Positions 42,296 through 54,604 are shown, numbered from the stretch's first letter. The stretch is 64,000 nt of DNA from JAAYBF01 sp963716445 (GCA_963716445.1 OY970313.1:1426001-1490000), one strand, 5' to 3'. Notes: generated by a model from the letters alone, not told the origin. A program made the numbers and translations.

Positions 42296-42550
42296 CTACA
42301 GTGCATCGGGGAAGTCGAGGTCGCGGCCGCAGCGTGTGCAGACTTGGACGTAGACCGGCAACACGTTGCCGCACTCGGGGCAGCGGCGGCGCGGCGTCTC
42401 GCGATCGTTGCGGTAGAAGACCGCGGCGATCGTCCCGAGGCCCGGCAGGACGGCTCCGACCATGAACCAGATCAGGAACGACGAGCCCTTGATCTTCGCC
42501 ACCGTCCCGGCCGAGAGGCCGAAGAAGAAGAGGATGACGACGACGTCCAT
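42296..42550 (-). CDS. Small membrane protein with C-terminal zinc ribbon
   Basis: 84 aa. Two hydrophobic segments (about 1-15, VVVILFFFGLSAG; about 25-45, FLIWFMVGAVLPGLGTIAAVF) are followed by RRRCPECGNVLPVYVQVCTRCGRDL, a CxxC...CxxC zinc ribbon at the C-terminus. Such proteins are common in this bacterial group but their role is unknown. ATG start. It follows a 56-codon membrane-protein gene by 20 nt, so both probably form one message. Confidence 0.75.
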   Translation of the reverse strand: MDVVVILFFFGLSAGTVAKIKGSSFLIWFMVGAVLPGLGTIAAVFYRNDRETPRRRCPECGNVLPVYVQVCTRCGRDLDFPDAL

Positions 42551-42570
42551 CGCCTATGCGGCCTCAGGAC

Positions 42571-42741
42571 TCAGAGGACGCGGATCGCCCACACGACGGC
42601 GACGATCGCCAGCACGACGACCGCGATCCACGCCACCGCCGCCACGACGCCGATAACCACCTTGAAGAGAATCCACGCGGCGACGAGCAACACGGCGATC
42701 GCCAGCAGCTTCTTCCCGGCGTCGGACGCGACTCGAGCCAT
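42571..42741 (-). CDS. Very small hydrophobic membrane protein (56 aa)
   Basis: Short frame reading MARVASDAGKKLLAIAVLLV at the N-terminus and ending WAIRVL. About 40 of 56 residues form one or two continuous transmembrane segments rich in Val, Ala and Ile. The basic N-terminus suggests an inside orientation. It lies 20 nt upstream of the zinc-ribbon membrane protein. Third-position GC bias and the clean hydrophobic pattern support coding. No family recognised. Confidence 0.65.
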   Translation of the reverse strand: MARVASDAGKKLLAIAVLLVAAWILFKVVIGVVAAVAWIAVVVLAIVAVVWAIRVL

Positions 42742-42770
42742 GACCCCAGCTTAGTGAAGCCCACGTCCCG

Positions 42771-42889
42771 CACCTGCTCTGACGCGCGAGAACCAAGCCT
42801 GGCAAGGAAGAGGGGGCCGTGGCGGGCGCCAGCCCGCGAGGCTCCCGATGACACCGCCAGGCGCCGGTTCGCAGCCGTCAGAGCAGGTG
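42771..42889. repeat. Structured palindromic repeat, copy 1 (conserved 54-nt core)
   Basis: The core from CTGGCAAGGAAGAGGGGGCC to GGCTCCCGATGAC is identical to the two copies near 57.2 kb. It folds as outer arms GCCTGGC/GCCAGGC, inner GGGGGCC/GGCTCCC, and a terminal GCGGGC-GCCA-GCCCGC. In this copy an extra 14-bp outer stem (CACCTGCTCTGACG and its complement, 42876-42889) includes the stop codon of the GNAT gene. Confidence 0.8.
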
Positions 42890-43834
42890 TGGAGGTCTCA
42901 TTGGCATGTAGCGGTCTAGTCCCGGTAAGGGGATCGAGCTCATGACCCAGCCGGGCCAGTAGACGCGGAAGCCGAGCTTGCGCAGGCGGCGCAGCAGCCA
43001 CCAGCTGTCGGCGGCGCAGTAGATGCCGAGCATGTGCGGCTCGCGGGTCTGCGCAACGCGGTCGAGGGCGCTCAGGACGACCGGTACGAGGTCGGGCGGC
43101 GCGAGCGCGACGGCCGGCCCGATGTCACCGCCCGAGCCCACCCAGCAGAGTCCCGTCGCGCTGCCGGTCTCCGGGTCCATCGTCGCGAGGCAGGTCCGCG
43201 TACGGGCGAAGAACTCGTGCAGCTCCGGACGGCGGTGGCCGATCGCCCGCGGCTCGAGCGCCTTCCACTCCGCCGCGGCGCGGTCGCCCTCGAGCACGTG
43301 GACCGCTGGCTCGGAGACGTCGATCTCCTGGGCGCGGCGCTCGACGAAGTCCGCAGCCTGGACGCGCAGGTGCCAGTGTCCCGAGATCGGCATGACGCCG
43401 AAGTCGGTGTAGAGCGTTAGGTCGCCCGGCGCTCCCGCGGCGAGCACGAGCCGGCCGAGATCGGGGCTGGGGCACTCGGGAAGGCAGTGCTCGAGCAGCG
43501 CCCGGCCGATCCCGCGGCCGTGATGACTCGGCAGGACCATCAGCTCGGTGAGCTGCTCCATCTCGCCGAAGCGGCAGACGCGCGCGTAGCCGACCGCCTG
43601 CGCCTCGTCCTCGCAGATCCAGTAGCCGCCGTCCGGCTGGGCCGCGACGAACTCGATCAGCTTGCGCTGCGACGCCCACTCCGACTCGACCTGCGCGGGA
43701 CTCGGCGGCGCGCCGTCGATCAGGCCCATCTTCGTGGCGGTGTGATGGACGGCGCGCGCGGAGATCGCGAACGTCGAGCGCAGGTCGCGCATCCGGCCTT
43801 CCCGGAAGGCGTAGCGCGTCGCCGCGGCCGTCAC
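42878..43834 (-). CDS. GNAT-family N-acetyltransferase
   Basis: 318 aa. The N-terminal half is a GNAT domain with the acetyl-CoA motif ELMVLPSHHGRGIGRALLEHC at about 100-120. The second half (about 170-318) looks like a degenerate partner domain (EFFARTRTCLATMDPETGSATGLCWV), so this may be a tandem GNAT. Substrate unknown. GTG start overlaps the NADH dehydrogenase stop (GTGA), implying joint expression. Confidence 0.8.
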   Translation of the reverse strand: MTAAATRYAFREGRMRDLRSTFAISARAVHHTATKMGLIDGAPPSPAQVESEWASQRKLIEFVAAQPDGGYWICEDEAQAVGYARVCRFGEMEQLTELMVLPSHHGRGIGRALLEHCLPECPSPDLGRLVLAAGAPGDLTLYTDFGVMPISGHWHLRVQAADFVERRAQEIDVSEPAVHVLEGDRAAAEWKALEPRAIGHRRPELHEFFARTRTCLATMDPETGSATGLCWVGSGGDIGPAVALAPPDLVPVVLSALDRVAQTREPHMLGIYCAADSWWLLRRLRKLGFRVYWPGWVMSSIPLPGLDRYMPMRPPHLL

Positions 43835-45183
43835 CGCCGCCCCTCCCCCACGAGTCCCGGCGCGACCGCCGGCTCGCTGGTCGAGTCAGGCGGATCGAGC
43901 TGGGCGCCGAGCCCCTCCGGGTGACCGAGGTCGCCCAGCTCCGCGGAGGCTCGCCCGAACATCAGGCCGACGGTCCAGTCGACCATCAGACGCAGCCGCC
44001 GCGACCAGCCCGGCATCATCACCAGGTGGTAGGTGCGGGCGGCGAACCAGGCGGGGAAGCCGCGCAGCCTGAAGCCGACGATCGTCGCGACCGCCTTGTG
44101 CTGCCCCATGTCGACGAACACGCCCAGCGTGCGGTAGCGGAACCGGCGCACGCGGCCGCCGGACAGCGTCGCGGCGACGTTGTCGCCGACGAGCTTTCCC
44201 TGACGGACGGCGTGCTGGGCGGTCGGCGGGCAGGGCCGGCGGCCCTTCTGGGCGGGGTCGGGCACGGCGGCGGCGTCGCCGATCGCCCAGACGGAGTCCT
44301 GCCCGGCGACGCGCAGGGTCGCGTCGGTATCGATGCGACCCGAGTCGGCGAGCGGCAGCCCGAGCTTGCGGACGACGGCCGGGGGCTTCACCCCGGCGGT
44401 CCAGCAGACGGTCCGCGTGGGGATCGTCTCGCCGGTCGAGAGCCGGGCGCTGCGCTCGGCGACCTCCTCGAGCAGCGTGCCGGTGCGGATCTCGATGCCG
44501 CGCCCGCGCAGCTCGCGCATCGCGAACTGGGCGAGGCTGGGGGGAATCTCGGGCATCACGCGCTCGGTCGCCTCGACGAGCACCCAGCGGGTGCCGTCGA
44601 GCCGGCAGCGTGGATAGCGGTCGAGCACGTCGGCGACGTAGTCCTGCAGCTCGGCGATCCCCTCGACCCCGGCGTAGCCGGCCCCGACGTAGACGAACGT
44701 CAGGTACTCGCGTCGCTGCTCGGGGTCGTCGAGCGCCTCGGCGGTCTCGAGGTGGAGGATCGCGCGGTTGCGCAGCGCGACCGCCTCGGGGAGCGTCTTG
44801 AAGCCGACGCCGTGCTCGGCGAGGCCGGGGATCGGCAGCGTGCGCGACACCGATCCGAGCGAGACGACGAGCTGGTCGTAGCGCATCTCGATCTCGTGGC
44901 CGTCGAGCGCGACCATCGTCAGCCGTCTCGCCTCCGGATCGACTCCCGCGATGCGGGCGATCCGGATGTCGGTCCAGCGCAGCTCCTCGCGCAGCGGGAC
45001 GACCACGTGACGGGGCTCCAGCGAGCCCGACGCGGCGCCGGGCAGCAGCGGCGTGTAGAGCAGGAAGTTCTGGTCGGTCACCAGCGTGATGCGGGCGCTG
45101 TGCCGCGGGAGCCGGCGCTCCAGGCGACGGGCGGCGTGCAGGCCACCGAACCCGCCGCCGGCGATGACGACGTTCAAGGCCAC
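43831..45183 (-). CDS. Type II NADH dehydrogenase (NDH-2 family)
   Basis: FAD-dependent NADH:quinone oxidoreductase, 450 aa, non-proton-pumping and membrane-associated. It has the FAD motif VVIAGGGFGGLHAARRL, the NADH motif VYVGAGYAGVEGIAELQDY, WTAGVKPP and VWAIGDAAAVPD. The C-terminal helix-rich part (about 370-420) would contact the membrane. It could pass electrons to the menaquinone made by the men genes here. GTG start at 45183 lies 11 nt past gatB without a clear ribosome site. Confidence 0.92.
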   Translation of the reverse strand: MALNVVIAGGGFGGLHAARRLERRLPRHSARITLVTDQNFLLYTPLLPGAASGSLEPRHVVVPLREELRWTDIRIARIAGVDPEARRLTMVALDGHEIEMRYDQLVVSLGSVSRTLPIPGLAEHGVGFKTLPEAVALRNRAILHLETAEALDDPEQRREYLTFVYVGAGYAGVEGIAELQDYVADVLDRYPRCRLDGTRWVLVEATERVMPEIPPSLAQFAMRELRGRGIEIRTGTLLEEVAERSARLSTGETIPTRTVCWTAGVKPPAVVRKLGLPLADSGRIDTDATLRVAGQDSVWAIGDAAAVPDPAQKGRRPCPPTAQHAVRQGKLVGDNVAATLSGGRVRRFRYRTLGVFVDMGQHKAVATIVGFRLRGFPAWFAARTYHLVMMPGWSRRLRLMVDWTVGLMFGRASAELGDLGHPEGLGAQLDPPDSTSEPAVAPGLVGEGRR

Positions 45184-45194
45184 TGCGCGGGAGG

Positions 45195-46623
<1,429 letters not shown>

Positions 46624-46631
<8 letters not shown>

Positions 46632-48036
46632 CGAGCGGAACCCCCTCGAAGCCGATCGCCCGCTCGAGCGCGTGCGCCGCGTCGAGGATGCGGCTCTCGC
46701 TGAACGCGGGCCCCGCGAGCTGGATGCCGACCGGCAGGCCCTCGGCGAGGCCGCCGGGAATCGAGATCGCCGGGATGCCGGCGAGCGACATCGGCACGGT
46801 GAGCACGTCGGAGAGGTACATCGCCAGCGGATCCTCGGTGCGCTCGCCGAGCCCGAAGGCGACCGTCGGCGAGGTCGGCGTGACGATCAGGTCGACCGAG
46901 TCGAACGCGGCGCGGAAGTCGTCGGCGATCTTCGTGCGCACCCGCTGCGCCTGCCCGTAGTAAGCGTCGTAGTAGCCCGACGAGAGCGCGTAGGTGCCGA
47001 GCATGATGCGGCGCTTGACCTCGGCGCCGAAGCCCTCCTCGCGGGTCTGCTCGTAGAGCGAGAGCAGGCCTCCGTCGCCGGCCCGGTGGCCGTAGCGGAC
47101 GCCGTCGAAGCGGGCGAGGTTGGCGCTCGCCTCGGCCGGGGCGATCACGTAGTAGGCCGCGATCGCATGGCCGGAGTGCGGCAGTCCGACCTCCTCGAGC
47201 GTCCCCCCGAGCTCTTCGATACGCGCCAGCGTCTGCTCGAAGACCGCCCGCACGCCCGCTTCGAGGCCGTCCCCGGTCAGCTCCGGCGGCACGCCGAAGC
47301 GCAGCCCGTCGAGCCGCTCGGCCGACGGCAGGGCGATCTCCTGCGGGTGGCCGGTGGAGGTGGAGTCGCACGGGTCGCGGCCGACCATGTGGCGCAGCAG
47401 CAGCGCGGCGTCGGCGACGTCGCGAGTCAGCGGACCCGCCTGGTCGAGCGACGAGGCGAAGGCGATCATCCCGTAGCGCGAGACCGAGCCGTAGGTCGGC
47501 TTGAGCCCGACGATCCCGCAGAGCGCGGCGGGCTGGCGGATCGACCCGCCGGTGTCGGTACCGATCGCCCACGGCGCCAGCCCGGCGGCGACGGCCGCCG
47601 CCGAGCCGCCGGAGGATCCGCCCGGGACGCGGCTCTCGTCCCATGGGTTCCTGACGGGACCGAAGGCCGAGTTCTCGTTCGACGAGCCCATCGCGAACTC
47701 GTCCATGTTCGTCTTGCCGAGCATCGGCGCGCCGGCGCGCGTCAGTCGCTCGACGACTGTCGCCGTGTACGGCGGCCGGTAGCCCTCGAGGATCCTCGAG
47801 GCGGCGGCGCTCGGCACGCCCTCGGTGCAGAAGAGGTCCTTGACGGCGAGCGGGACGCCGGCGAGCGGAGCGTCCGCGCCCACGTCGGGGGCGTCGTCGG
47901 CGAGCCAGAGGAAGGCGTTGAGGCCGTCGCCGGCGGCCCGCTCGCGGTAGGCGTCCCATAGCTCGCGCGGCGAGAGCTCGCCGACGCGCACGCGCTCGGC
48001 GGCGGCGGCCGCGGTCAGCTCGAGGATGCCGCTCAT
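46624..48036 (-). CDS. gatA: Aspartyl/glutamyl-tRNA amidotransferase subunit A
   Basis: Amidase-signature glutaminase subunit, 470 aa. The Lys-Ser-Ser triad is visible: Lys in VPLAVKDLFCTEG, cis-Ser and nucleophile in VPGGSSGGSAAAVAAG and GTDTGGSIRQPAA. It releases ammonia from glutamine for transfer by GatB. ATG start overlaps the gatC stop (ATGA). Confidence 0.97.
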
Positions 48037-48317
48037 GCGCCCGGGCTCGGAACGCGGAAGCCGGCGCCCTCGCTGTCGGGCGCCTCGGCGAGCGCCGCCT
48101 CCCGCGGCAGGCTGGGACGCGGCTCGTCGGGACGCAGGACGTTCTCGAGCTCGACTACGTGCGACGTCGGCGCCACCTCGTCGAGATCCAGCTCGTCGAT
48201 CTTCTCGATGTGGTCGAGCACCGACGAGAGCTCGCCGGTCATCCGCTCCACCTCGTCGTCGGTCAGGCGCAGCCGGGCGAGGCGGGCGACGTGGAGTACC
48301 TGCTCGCGGTCGATCAT
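48033..48317 (-). CDS. gatC: Aspartyl/glutamyl-tRNA amidotransferase subunit C
   Basis: 94 aa, usual length for GatC: EQVLHVARLARLRLTDDEVERMTGELSSVL, then LDEVAPTSHVVELENVLRPDEP, ending with a Pro-rich tail. It stabilises the GatA-GatB interface. First gene of gatC-gatA-gatB on the minus strand. ATG start at 48317. Confidence 0.95.
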   Translation of the reverse strand: MIDREQVLHVARLARLRLTDDEVERMTGELSSVLDHIEKIDELDLDEVAPTSHVVELENVLRPDEPRPSLPREAALAEAPDSEGAGFRVPSPGA

Positions 48318-48348
48318 CGAGCGGCGATTCTAGGCGCGGGCGGTCCGA

Positions 48349-48921
48349 TCAGGCGGGCGGTCCGGGCAGCGTCTCGACCGGCGGTGGCGCCGACACCGGC
48401 ACGCCCGTCGCGTCGGTCGGGGCGCCGGCGCTGCTCAAGCGCTCGTCGCGCATGCCGACGAGCAAGCCGACGAGGACGCCGAAGGTCGCGGCCAGGCCGA
48501 GCCAGGCGCCGGGCTCGGTGGTGGCCCGCGGGAGCGGACGGGGAAGATCGAGGCTGCTGGGGGTGCCGAGCACCTGAACGAGGGCGACGATCGCGGCGAC
48601 GGCCGCCAACGGCGCTACGAGCGCCTGTGCGGCGACGCCGGGGCCCGCTGCCGATGCCCTGGCGACGACCAGCACGGTGACGATCGCCAGAATCGCGACG
48701 ACGAAGAGCAGAAGGTCCGCCACCGAGAGCACCTCCCAAGCGCTCCACTTGGTCACCTCGTCGTCGGCGCGATTGAAGTACGCGCCCTCAGCCGGTCCCG
48801 CGGGTCCGATGTAAGCCCAGTTGCCGGGCAGGCTCCACCACGGAACGAACAGCGACACGAGCAGCACGACGCCGGAGATCCCGGCGATCCACTCCCCCAC
48901 TCGCAGCCTGCGCAGGTCCAT
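48349..48921 (-). CDS. Four-helix membrane protein of unknown function
   Basis: 190 aa. Hydrophobic segments lie at about 12-28 (AGISGVVLLVSLFVPW), 62-84, 92-112 and 130-150, with an outside loop rich in aromatic residues (SLPGNWAYIGPAGP) between the first two and a Pro-rich cytoplasmic tail. ATG start at 48921; a longer frame would overlap folD. No family recognised. It lies 13 nt after folD in the same direction. Confidence 0.75.
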   Translation of the reverse strand: MDLRRLRVGEWIAGISGVVLLVSLFVPWWSLPGNWAYIGPAGPAEGAYFNRADDEVTKWSAWEVLSVADLLLFVVAILAIVTVLVVARASAAGPGVAAQALVAPLAAVAAIVALVQVLGTPSSLDLPRPLPRATTEPGAWLGLAATFGVLVGLLVGMRDERLSSAGAPTDATGVPVSAPPPVETLPGPPA

Positions 48922-48934
48922 CGCGGCGGAGAGC

Positions 48935-49809
48935 CTATTGGCGGGCGACCGTGACGGCCCCGGCGGCGGCCTGGGCACGGGCGGTGCGGACGGTGTTGAC
49001 GAGCAGCATCGCCCGGGTCATCGGACCGACGCCGCCGGGCACGGGCGTGATCGCGGCCGCCTTCTCGCGCACGGCGTCGAAGTCGACGTCGCCGACGAGG
49101 CCGTCGTACGTGCGGTTGGTGCCGACGTCGATCACGACGGCGCCTTCGCGGACCATCTCGGCGGTCACGGTTCCCGGCCGCCCGACGGCCGCGACGATCA
49201 CGTCGGCGTCGCGACAGACGGCGCCGAGGTCGCGCGTGCGCGAATGGCAGTGGGTTACCGTCGCGTTCGCGGCGAGCAGCAGGGTCGCCAGCGGCTTGCC
49301 GACGAGTATCGAGCGGCCGATCACGACGGCCCGCGCGCCCTCGAGCTCGACGCCGGAGCTCGCCAGCAGCTCCATCACCCCGGCGGGGGTGCAGGGCACG
49401 AGCGCCTCGCGATCCTGCGCGAGCAGCCCCGCGTTCGCCGGGGTCAGGCCGTCGACGTCCTTCTCGCGACCGATCAACGGGATCAGCGCGTCCTGGTCGA
49501 GGTGGTCGGGGAGCGGGAGCTGCAGCAGGATGCCGTGGACCCGCTCGTCGGCTTCGAGCGTCCGGATCAGCTCGGCCAGATCCTCCTGCGACACGTCGCC
49601 GCCCGGCTCGTGGTGGAAGGACTCGATCCCGACCTCGGCGCAGTCCTCGCGCTTCATGCGCACGTAGACGGCCGAGGCCGGATCGTCCCCGACCAGCACG
49701 GTGGCGAGGCCGGGCGTCACGCCCCGCTCGCGCAGCTCCTCGACCTCGCGCGCGACTCGCTCTCGCACGGCGGCGGCGACGGCCTTGCCGTCGATGATCT
49801 CGGCGGCCA

Positions 49810-49810
<1 letters not shown>
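48935..49810 (-). CDS. folD: Methylenetetrahydrofolate dehydrogenase/cyclohydrolase
   Basis: Interconverts methylene-, methenyl- and 10-formyl-tetrahydrofolate. It has 291 aa: VGDDPASAVYVRMKREDC (catalytic Tyr and Lys), ILLQLPLPDHLD, EKDVDGLTPANAG, VVIGRSILVGKPLATLL (NADP site) and TPVPGGVGPMTRAML. ATG overlaps the helicase stop by one base (TGATG). It is functionally linked to the ZTP-sensing serine operon at 29 kb through one-carbon metabolism, but has no such riboswitch itself. Confidence 0.97.
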
Positions 49811-52068
<2,258 letters not shown>

Positions 52069-52110
52069 CCGGTTGAGGATAGGGCCGCTCGCGGCGACCC
52101 AGGATTCCGA

Positions 52111-52245
52111 TCAGGCGCGGATCACACGAACCGACGCGAACGAGGTGAAGTCCCGATCCTGCGTCACGACCGCGACGCCATGACGCATCGCGGTCGCGGC
52201 GATCCAAGCGTCATGGCGCCGCACCTGCGTCCAGCGAGGGTCTCC
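52111..52245 (-). pseudogene. Remnant of a VapC-type PIN-domain toxin
   Basis: The minus strand reads RRHDAWIAATAMRHGVAVVT and then QDRDFTSFASVRVIRA before a stop, the C-terminal half of a PIN nuclease with the usual DAWIAATA and TQDRDF motifs. The N-terminal half with the first acidic residues is missing, and the only upstream ATG, overlapping the antitoxin stop, is in another frame. A deletion or frameshift destroyed the toxin. Confidence 0.7.
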
Positions 52246-52356
52246 TCATCGGGGGCCGTCCACCAGGGCGCCACGCGCGTCCGCGAGATCGTCGAGCAGG
52301 CCGAGGTCGGATCCCGCCTCCGCCAGTAACCGGCGCAGGTCGCGGTCGCTATCCAA
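52246..52356 (-). pseudogene. Remnant of the paired VapB-type antitoxin
   Basis: A 36-codon tail from TTG 52356 (LDSDRDLRRLLAEAGSDLGL, then LDDLADARGALVDGPR) ends in ATGA, the usual antitoxin-toxin overlap. The N-terminal DNA-binding part is absent, and the MITE/IS complex starts 45 bp beyond, which may have cut it off. Assignment rests mainly on position next to the PIN remnant. Confidence 0.45.
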
Positions 52357-52467
52357 GGGCCGCGCTCCTCGACGTGCGGCATCCGAGGATCAACGGTGCC
52401 CCTGTGGGGCCTCCTCGAGGCACGGTTTGGTGCGGGGGTGGGTGGGGCGCTGTAGGAGTTGAGCTAG

Positions 52468-53439
52468 AGGCTTGATGCGGGTTTATCGGCCGTCGTAGGC
52501 GGCGAGTGCTCGTGGTGGGCGGCCGGTGAGGGTGTTTAGGTAGATGCCGATGGTGAGTGCGAGGAGGCGTTGGGCGATGCGTTGGACGAGTCCGGCGATG
52601 GTTTTGGCGAGGTGGTCTTCGAGGCGCATCTGGCGTTTGAGGTTGGCGAAGACGGATTCGATGACCAGCCGGATGCGGGCTTTGGCGATCTCGGTTGGTG
52701 GGCGTTGTCCGAGGCGGTGTTTGTCGGGTGTGACGAGCGCGACGCCGACGAGGTCGAGGGTTTGGGCGAACTCGCGGCCCCAGAAGCCTTTGTCGGCGAA
52801 CAGGGTCGTGCCGGGGTGCGCGCTGGCGAGCTGGAAGCAGGGTTCGTATTCGCGCTCGTTGGCCGGCGCGATTGTGTAGCCGACCGGCACCCCGGCGGCG
52901 TCGGAGACCAGCACGAGTCGGACACCCCAGACCCATTCACTTTTGGAGCGGCAGTAGCCGTATGCGGCATAGCCGGCGAAGTCTGAGACGTGCTTGCAGC
53001 CGGCGTAGTTGGCGCACCCGATCAACGTCCCGTCGACCAGGCGGACCTCCCCGCCGGCGACCAGCTCCGCGATTTGTAGCTGGACCGTCGCTAGATAAGG
53101 CGCCAAGCGCCGAAGGCGACGGTTATAGCGCGACTGGGTCGGCACGACCGGAAAGAACCCCGGCAACAGCCGCCCAACGACGCCTAGGAACTGGCGATCC
53201 GAAGGGATTCCGACCATCGCCTGACAGACAGCCAGCGCGATCAACTCATGGTCGGTGACCTTCCCGACAGGGCCGCTGCGAGGGATCCGCAGCGTCGAAG
53301 CGAACACGTAGGCTGCAACGACAAGGGTGTCCAGCGATGCTGTCATCTCGTGCTCCAATCACGAGCTTTCAGGGCTGGACACCCTTTTCCTTACGCCAAC
53401 AACCGCCTCCTGCCCAACAACCCAACCCGCATCAAGCCT
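52468..53439 (-). mobile_element. IS982-like insertion sequence, 972 bp
   Basis: Perfect 16-bp terminal inverted repeats AGGCTTGATGCGGGTT (52468-52483) and its complement (53424-53439) bound one intact transposase gene. CTAG flanks both sides (52464-52467, 53440-53443) while the uninterrupted MITE A has CTAG once, so the target duplication is up to CTAG; since CTAG is palindromic, the exact boundary is ambiguous. GC content is lower than that of the neighbours. Confidence 0.9.
52483..53346 (-). CDS. IS982-family-like DDE transposase
   Basis: 287 aa, apparently intact. It shows FPVVPTQSRYNRRLRRLAPY, the first Asp in VRLVDGTLIGCA, EWVWGVRLVLVSDAAGVPVG, the second Asp in TLFADKGFWGREF and the Glu in IRLVIESVFANLKRQM, in IS982 order. 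The C-terminal RIAQRLLALTIGIYLN fits too. ATG at 53346 has GGAG 7 nt upstream; a TTG twelve bases earlier is possible. The stop codon overlaps the left terminal repeat. Confidence 0.88.
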   Translation of the reverse strand: MTASLDTLVVAAYVFASTLRIPRSGPVGKVTDHELIALAVCQAMVGIPSDRQFLGVVGRLLPGFFPVVPTQSRYNRRLRRLAPYLATVQLQIAELVAGGEVRLVDGTLIGCANYAGCKHVSDFAGYAAYGYCRSKSEWVWGVRLVLVSDAAGVPVGYTIAPANEREYEPCFQLASAHPGTTLFADKGFWGREFAQTLDLVGVALVTPDKHRLGQRPPTEIAKARIRLVIESVFANLKRQMRLEDHLAKTIAGLVQRIAQRLLALTIGIYLNTLTGRPPRALAAYDGR

Positions 53440-53600
53440 CTAGTTGCGGTGCCGGTCCCTTGGCTGGGTAGGGCGGTGAGGCGGTGGCTGGGCTTCGATC
53501 GGGGCCCTTGGTCCCCGATCGCCTTGGTTCTCAGTGGTATTCAGCCGTTTCCCGGGGCCAGACAGCCGTTTTGAGGCCCAGAACTCCTCGCTCCGAGGAC

Positions 53601-53644
53601 GAGTGGAACATTGACTGGGCTCTGCCCCAGTCAATGTTCCACTC
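53601..53644. repeat. 44-nt hairpin repeat, copy 4 (inside MITE B)
   Basis: GAGTGGAACATTGACTGGG pairs with CCCAGTCAATGTTCCACTC over 19 bp around a 6-nt loop. It differs from copy 3 by one base, which repairs the mismatch present there. Confidence 0.85.
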
Positions 53645-53790
53645 TCTTCCGAGGGGGCCCCAAAAGGGACGGTTCGAGAGCCACGGCGCCCAACCGGGCA
53701 CCCAAAGGCCAGCGAGCGACGGCCACTGCCGGCCACCAGCCATCTGGCATTACCCCTTGCCAGGACCTCGGAGGCGAATAGCCTCGCGGC

Positions 53791-54597
53791 GTGGGGCTTT
53801 GTGACGAGGTGCGGGCGAGTTGCGCGAGGATCGCGGGGGTGGCGCGGCATGTGACGATCGACGTCGAGTGGATCGGTTCGATCGAGCCTGGGCCGGAGCC
53901 GGTCCTGGATCCGGAGCGCCACTTCCTGGACGGGTCGGCGGAGGAGGTCGCGATGTTCACGCTGACGCTCGACGCGATCAACTTCGGGTCGGGCTGGTTT
54001 CCGACGCTGCGGAAGCGGCCGGGCTGCTCCGGCTACAACACGATCGCCTGGGCGCTGACCGACCGCTTCCGCGAGTGGGGCCCGTGGAGTCCGGAGGAGC
54101 TGGCGAGGATCGACGCCGGCACGGTCGCCGACGTGCTCGGACAGGATCGCGGCCACGAGCTGATGGACCTGTACACGCGAGCGCTGCGCGAGCTGGGCGA
54201 CTTCATCGGCGAGCGCACGGCGCTCGCCGTGATCGCGGCGGCCGGGGGCTCGGCGGAGCGGCTGGCGGAGCAGCTCGCCGGCGGCATGCCGATGTTCGAC
54301 GATCCCGGGTTCTACAAGCGGGCGCAGATCGCCGACAACCTCGTCCCCCACGTGCTCCGCATCGACGGCGTGCTGCGCTACGCGCCGGAGCTCGCGGCGC
54401 GGATCGACGCCGGCGAGCTGCTGGCGCCCGGGCGGGAGGAGCGCGAGATCCGCGCCTGCGCCGTCCACGCCTGCGAGGCGATCGCCGCGGACCGAGGAGT
54501 GCCGCCGCGCGTCCTCGACGGCTGGCTCTGGAATCGCGGCCAGCAGCCGCGCTACAAGGCGGTGCCCCGCCACCGCACGCGCACGACCGCCTACTGA
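53791..54597 (+). CDS. Queuosine salvage protein (DUF2419, Qng1-like glycosylase)
   Basis: 268 aa resembling the eukaryotic/bacterial queuosine 5'-phosphate N-glycosylase family that frees queuine from queuosine nucleotides. Diagnostic stretches are LTLDAINFGSGWFPTLRK, FYKRAQIADNLVPHVLRIDG, VLRYAPELAARIDAGELLAPG, EREIRACAVHACEAI, DGWLWNRGQ and the terminal PRHRTRTTAY. It stands alone between the mobile-element complex and cysE, with no queuosine synthesis gene nearby. GTG start at 53791 (later in-frame GTGs possible). Family recognised by motif, not by search. Confidence 0.8.
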   Translation: MGLCDEVRASCARIAGVARHVTIDVEWIGSIEPGPEPVLDPERHFLDGSAEEVAMFTLTLDAINFGSGWFPTLRKRPGCSGYNTIAWALTDRFREWGPWSPEELARIDAGTVADVLGQDRGHELMDLYTRALRELGDFIGERTALAVIAAAGGSAERLAEQLAGGMPMFDDPGFYKRAQIADNLVPHVLRIDGVLRYAPELAARIDAGELLAPGREEREIRACAVHACEAIAADRGVPPRVLDGWLWNRGQQPRYKAVPRHRTRTTAY

Positions 54598-54604
54598 CTG
54601 GCCG

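Larger units (their letters stand above)
52401..53742. mobile_element. MITE-like element copy B, split by an insertion sequence
   Basis: Bases 52401-52467 and 53440-53742 together match copy A read from its right end (about 90% alike by eye), including the CTAGTTGCGGTGCC junction, the core and the 44-nt hairpin. The inverted repeat expected at the right end is lost or strongly degraded after 53742. The insertion sequence sits at the element's CTAG. Confidence 0.75.
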
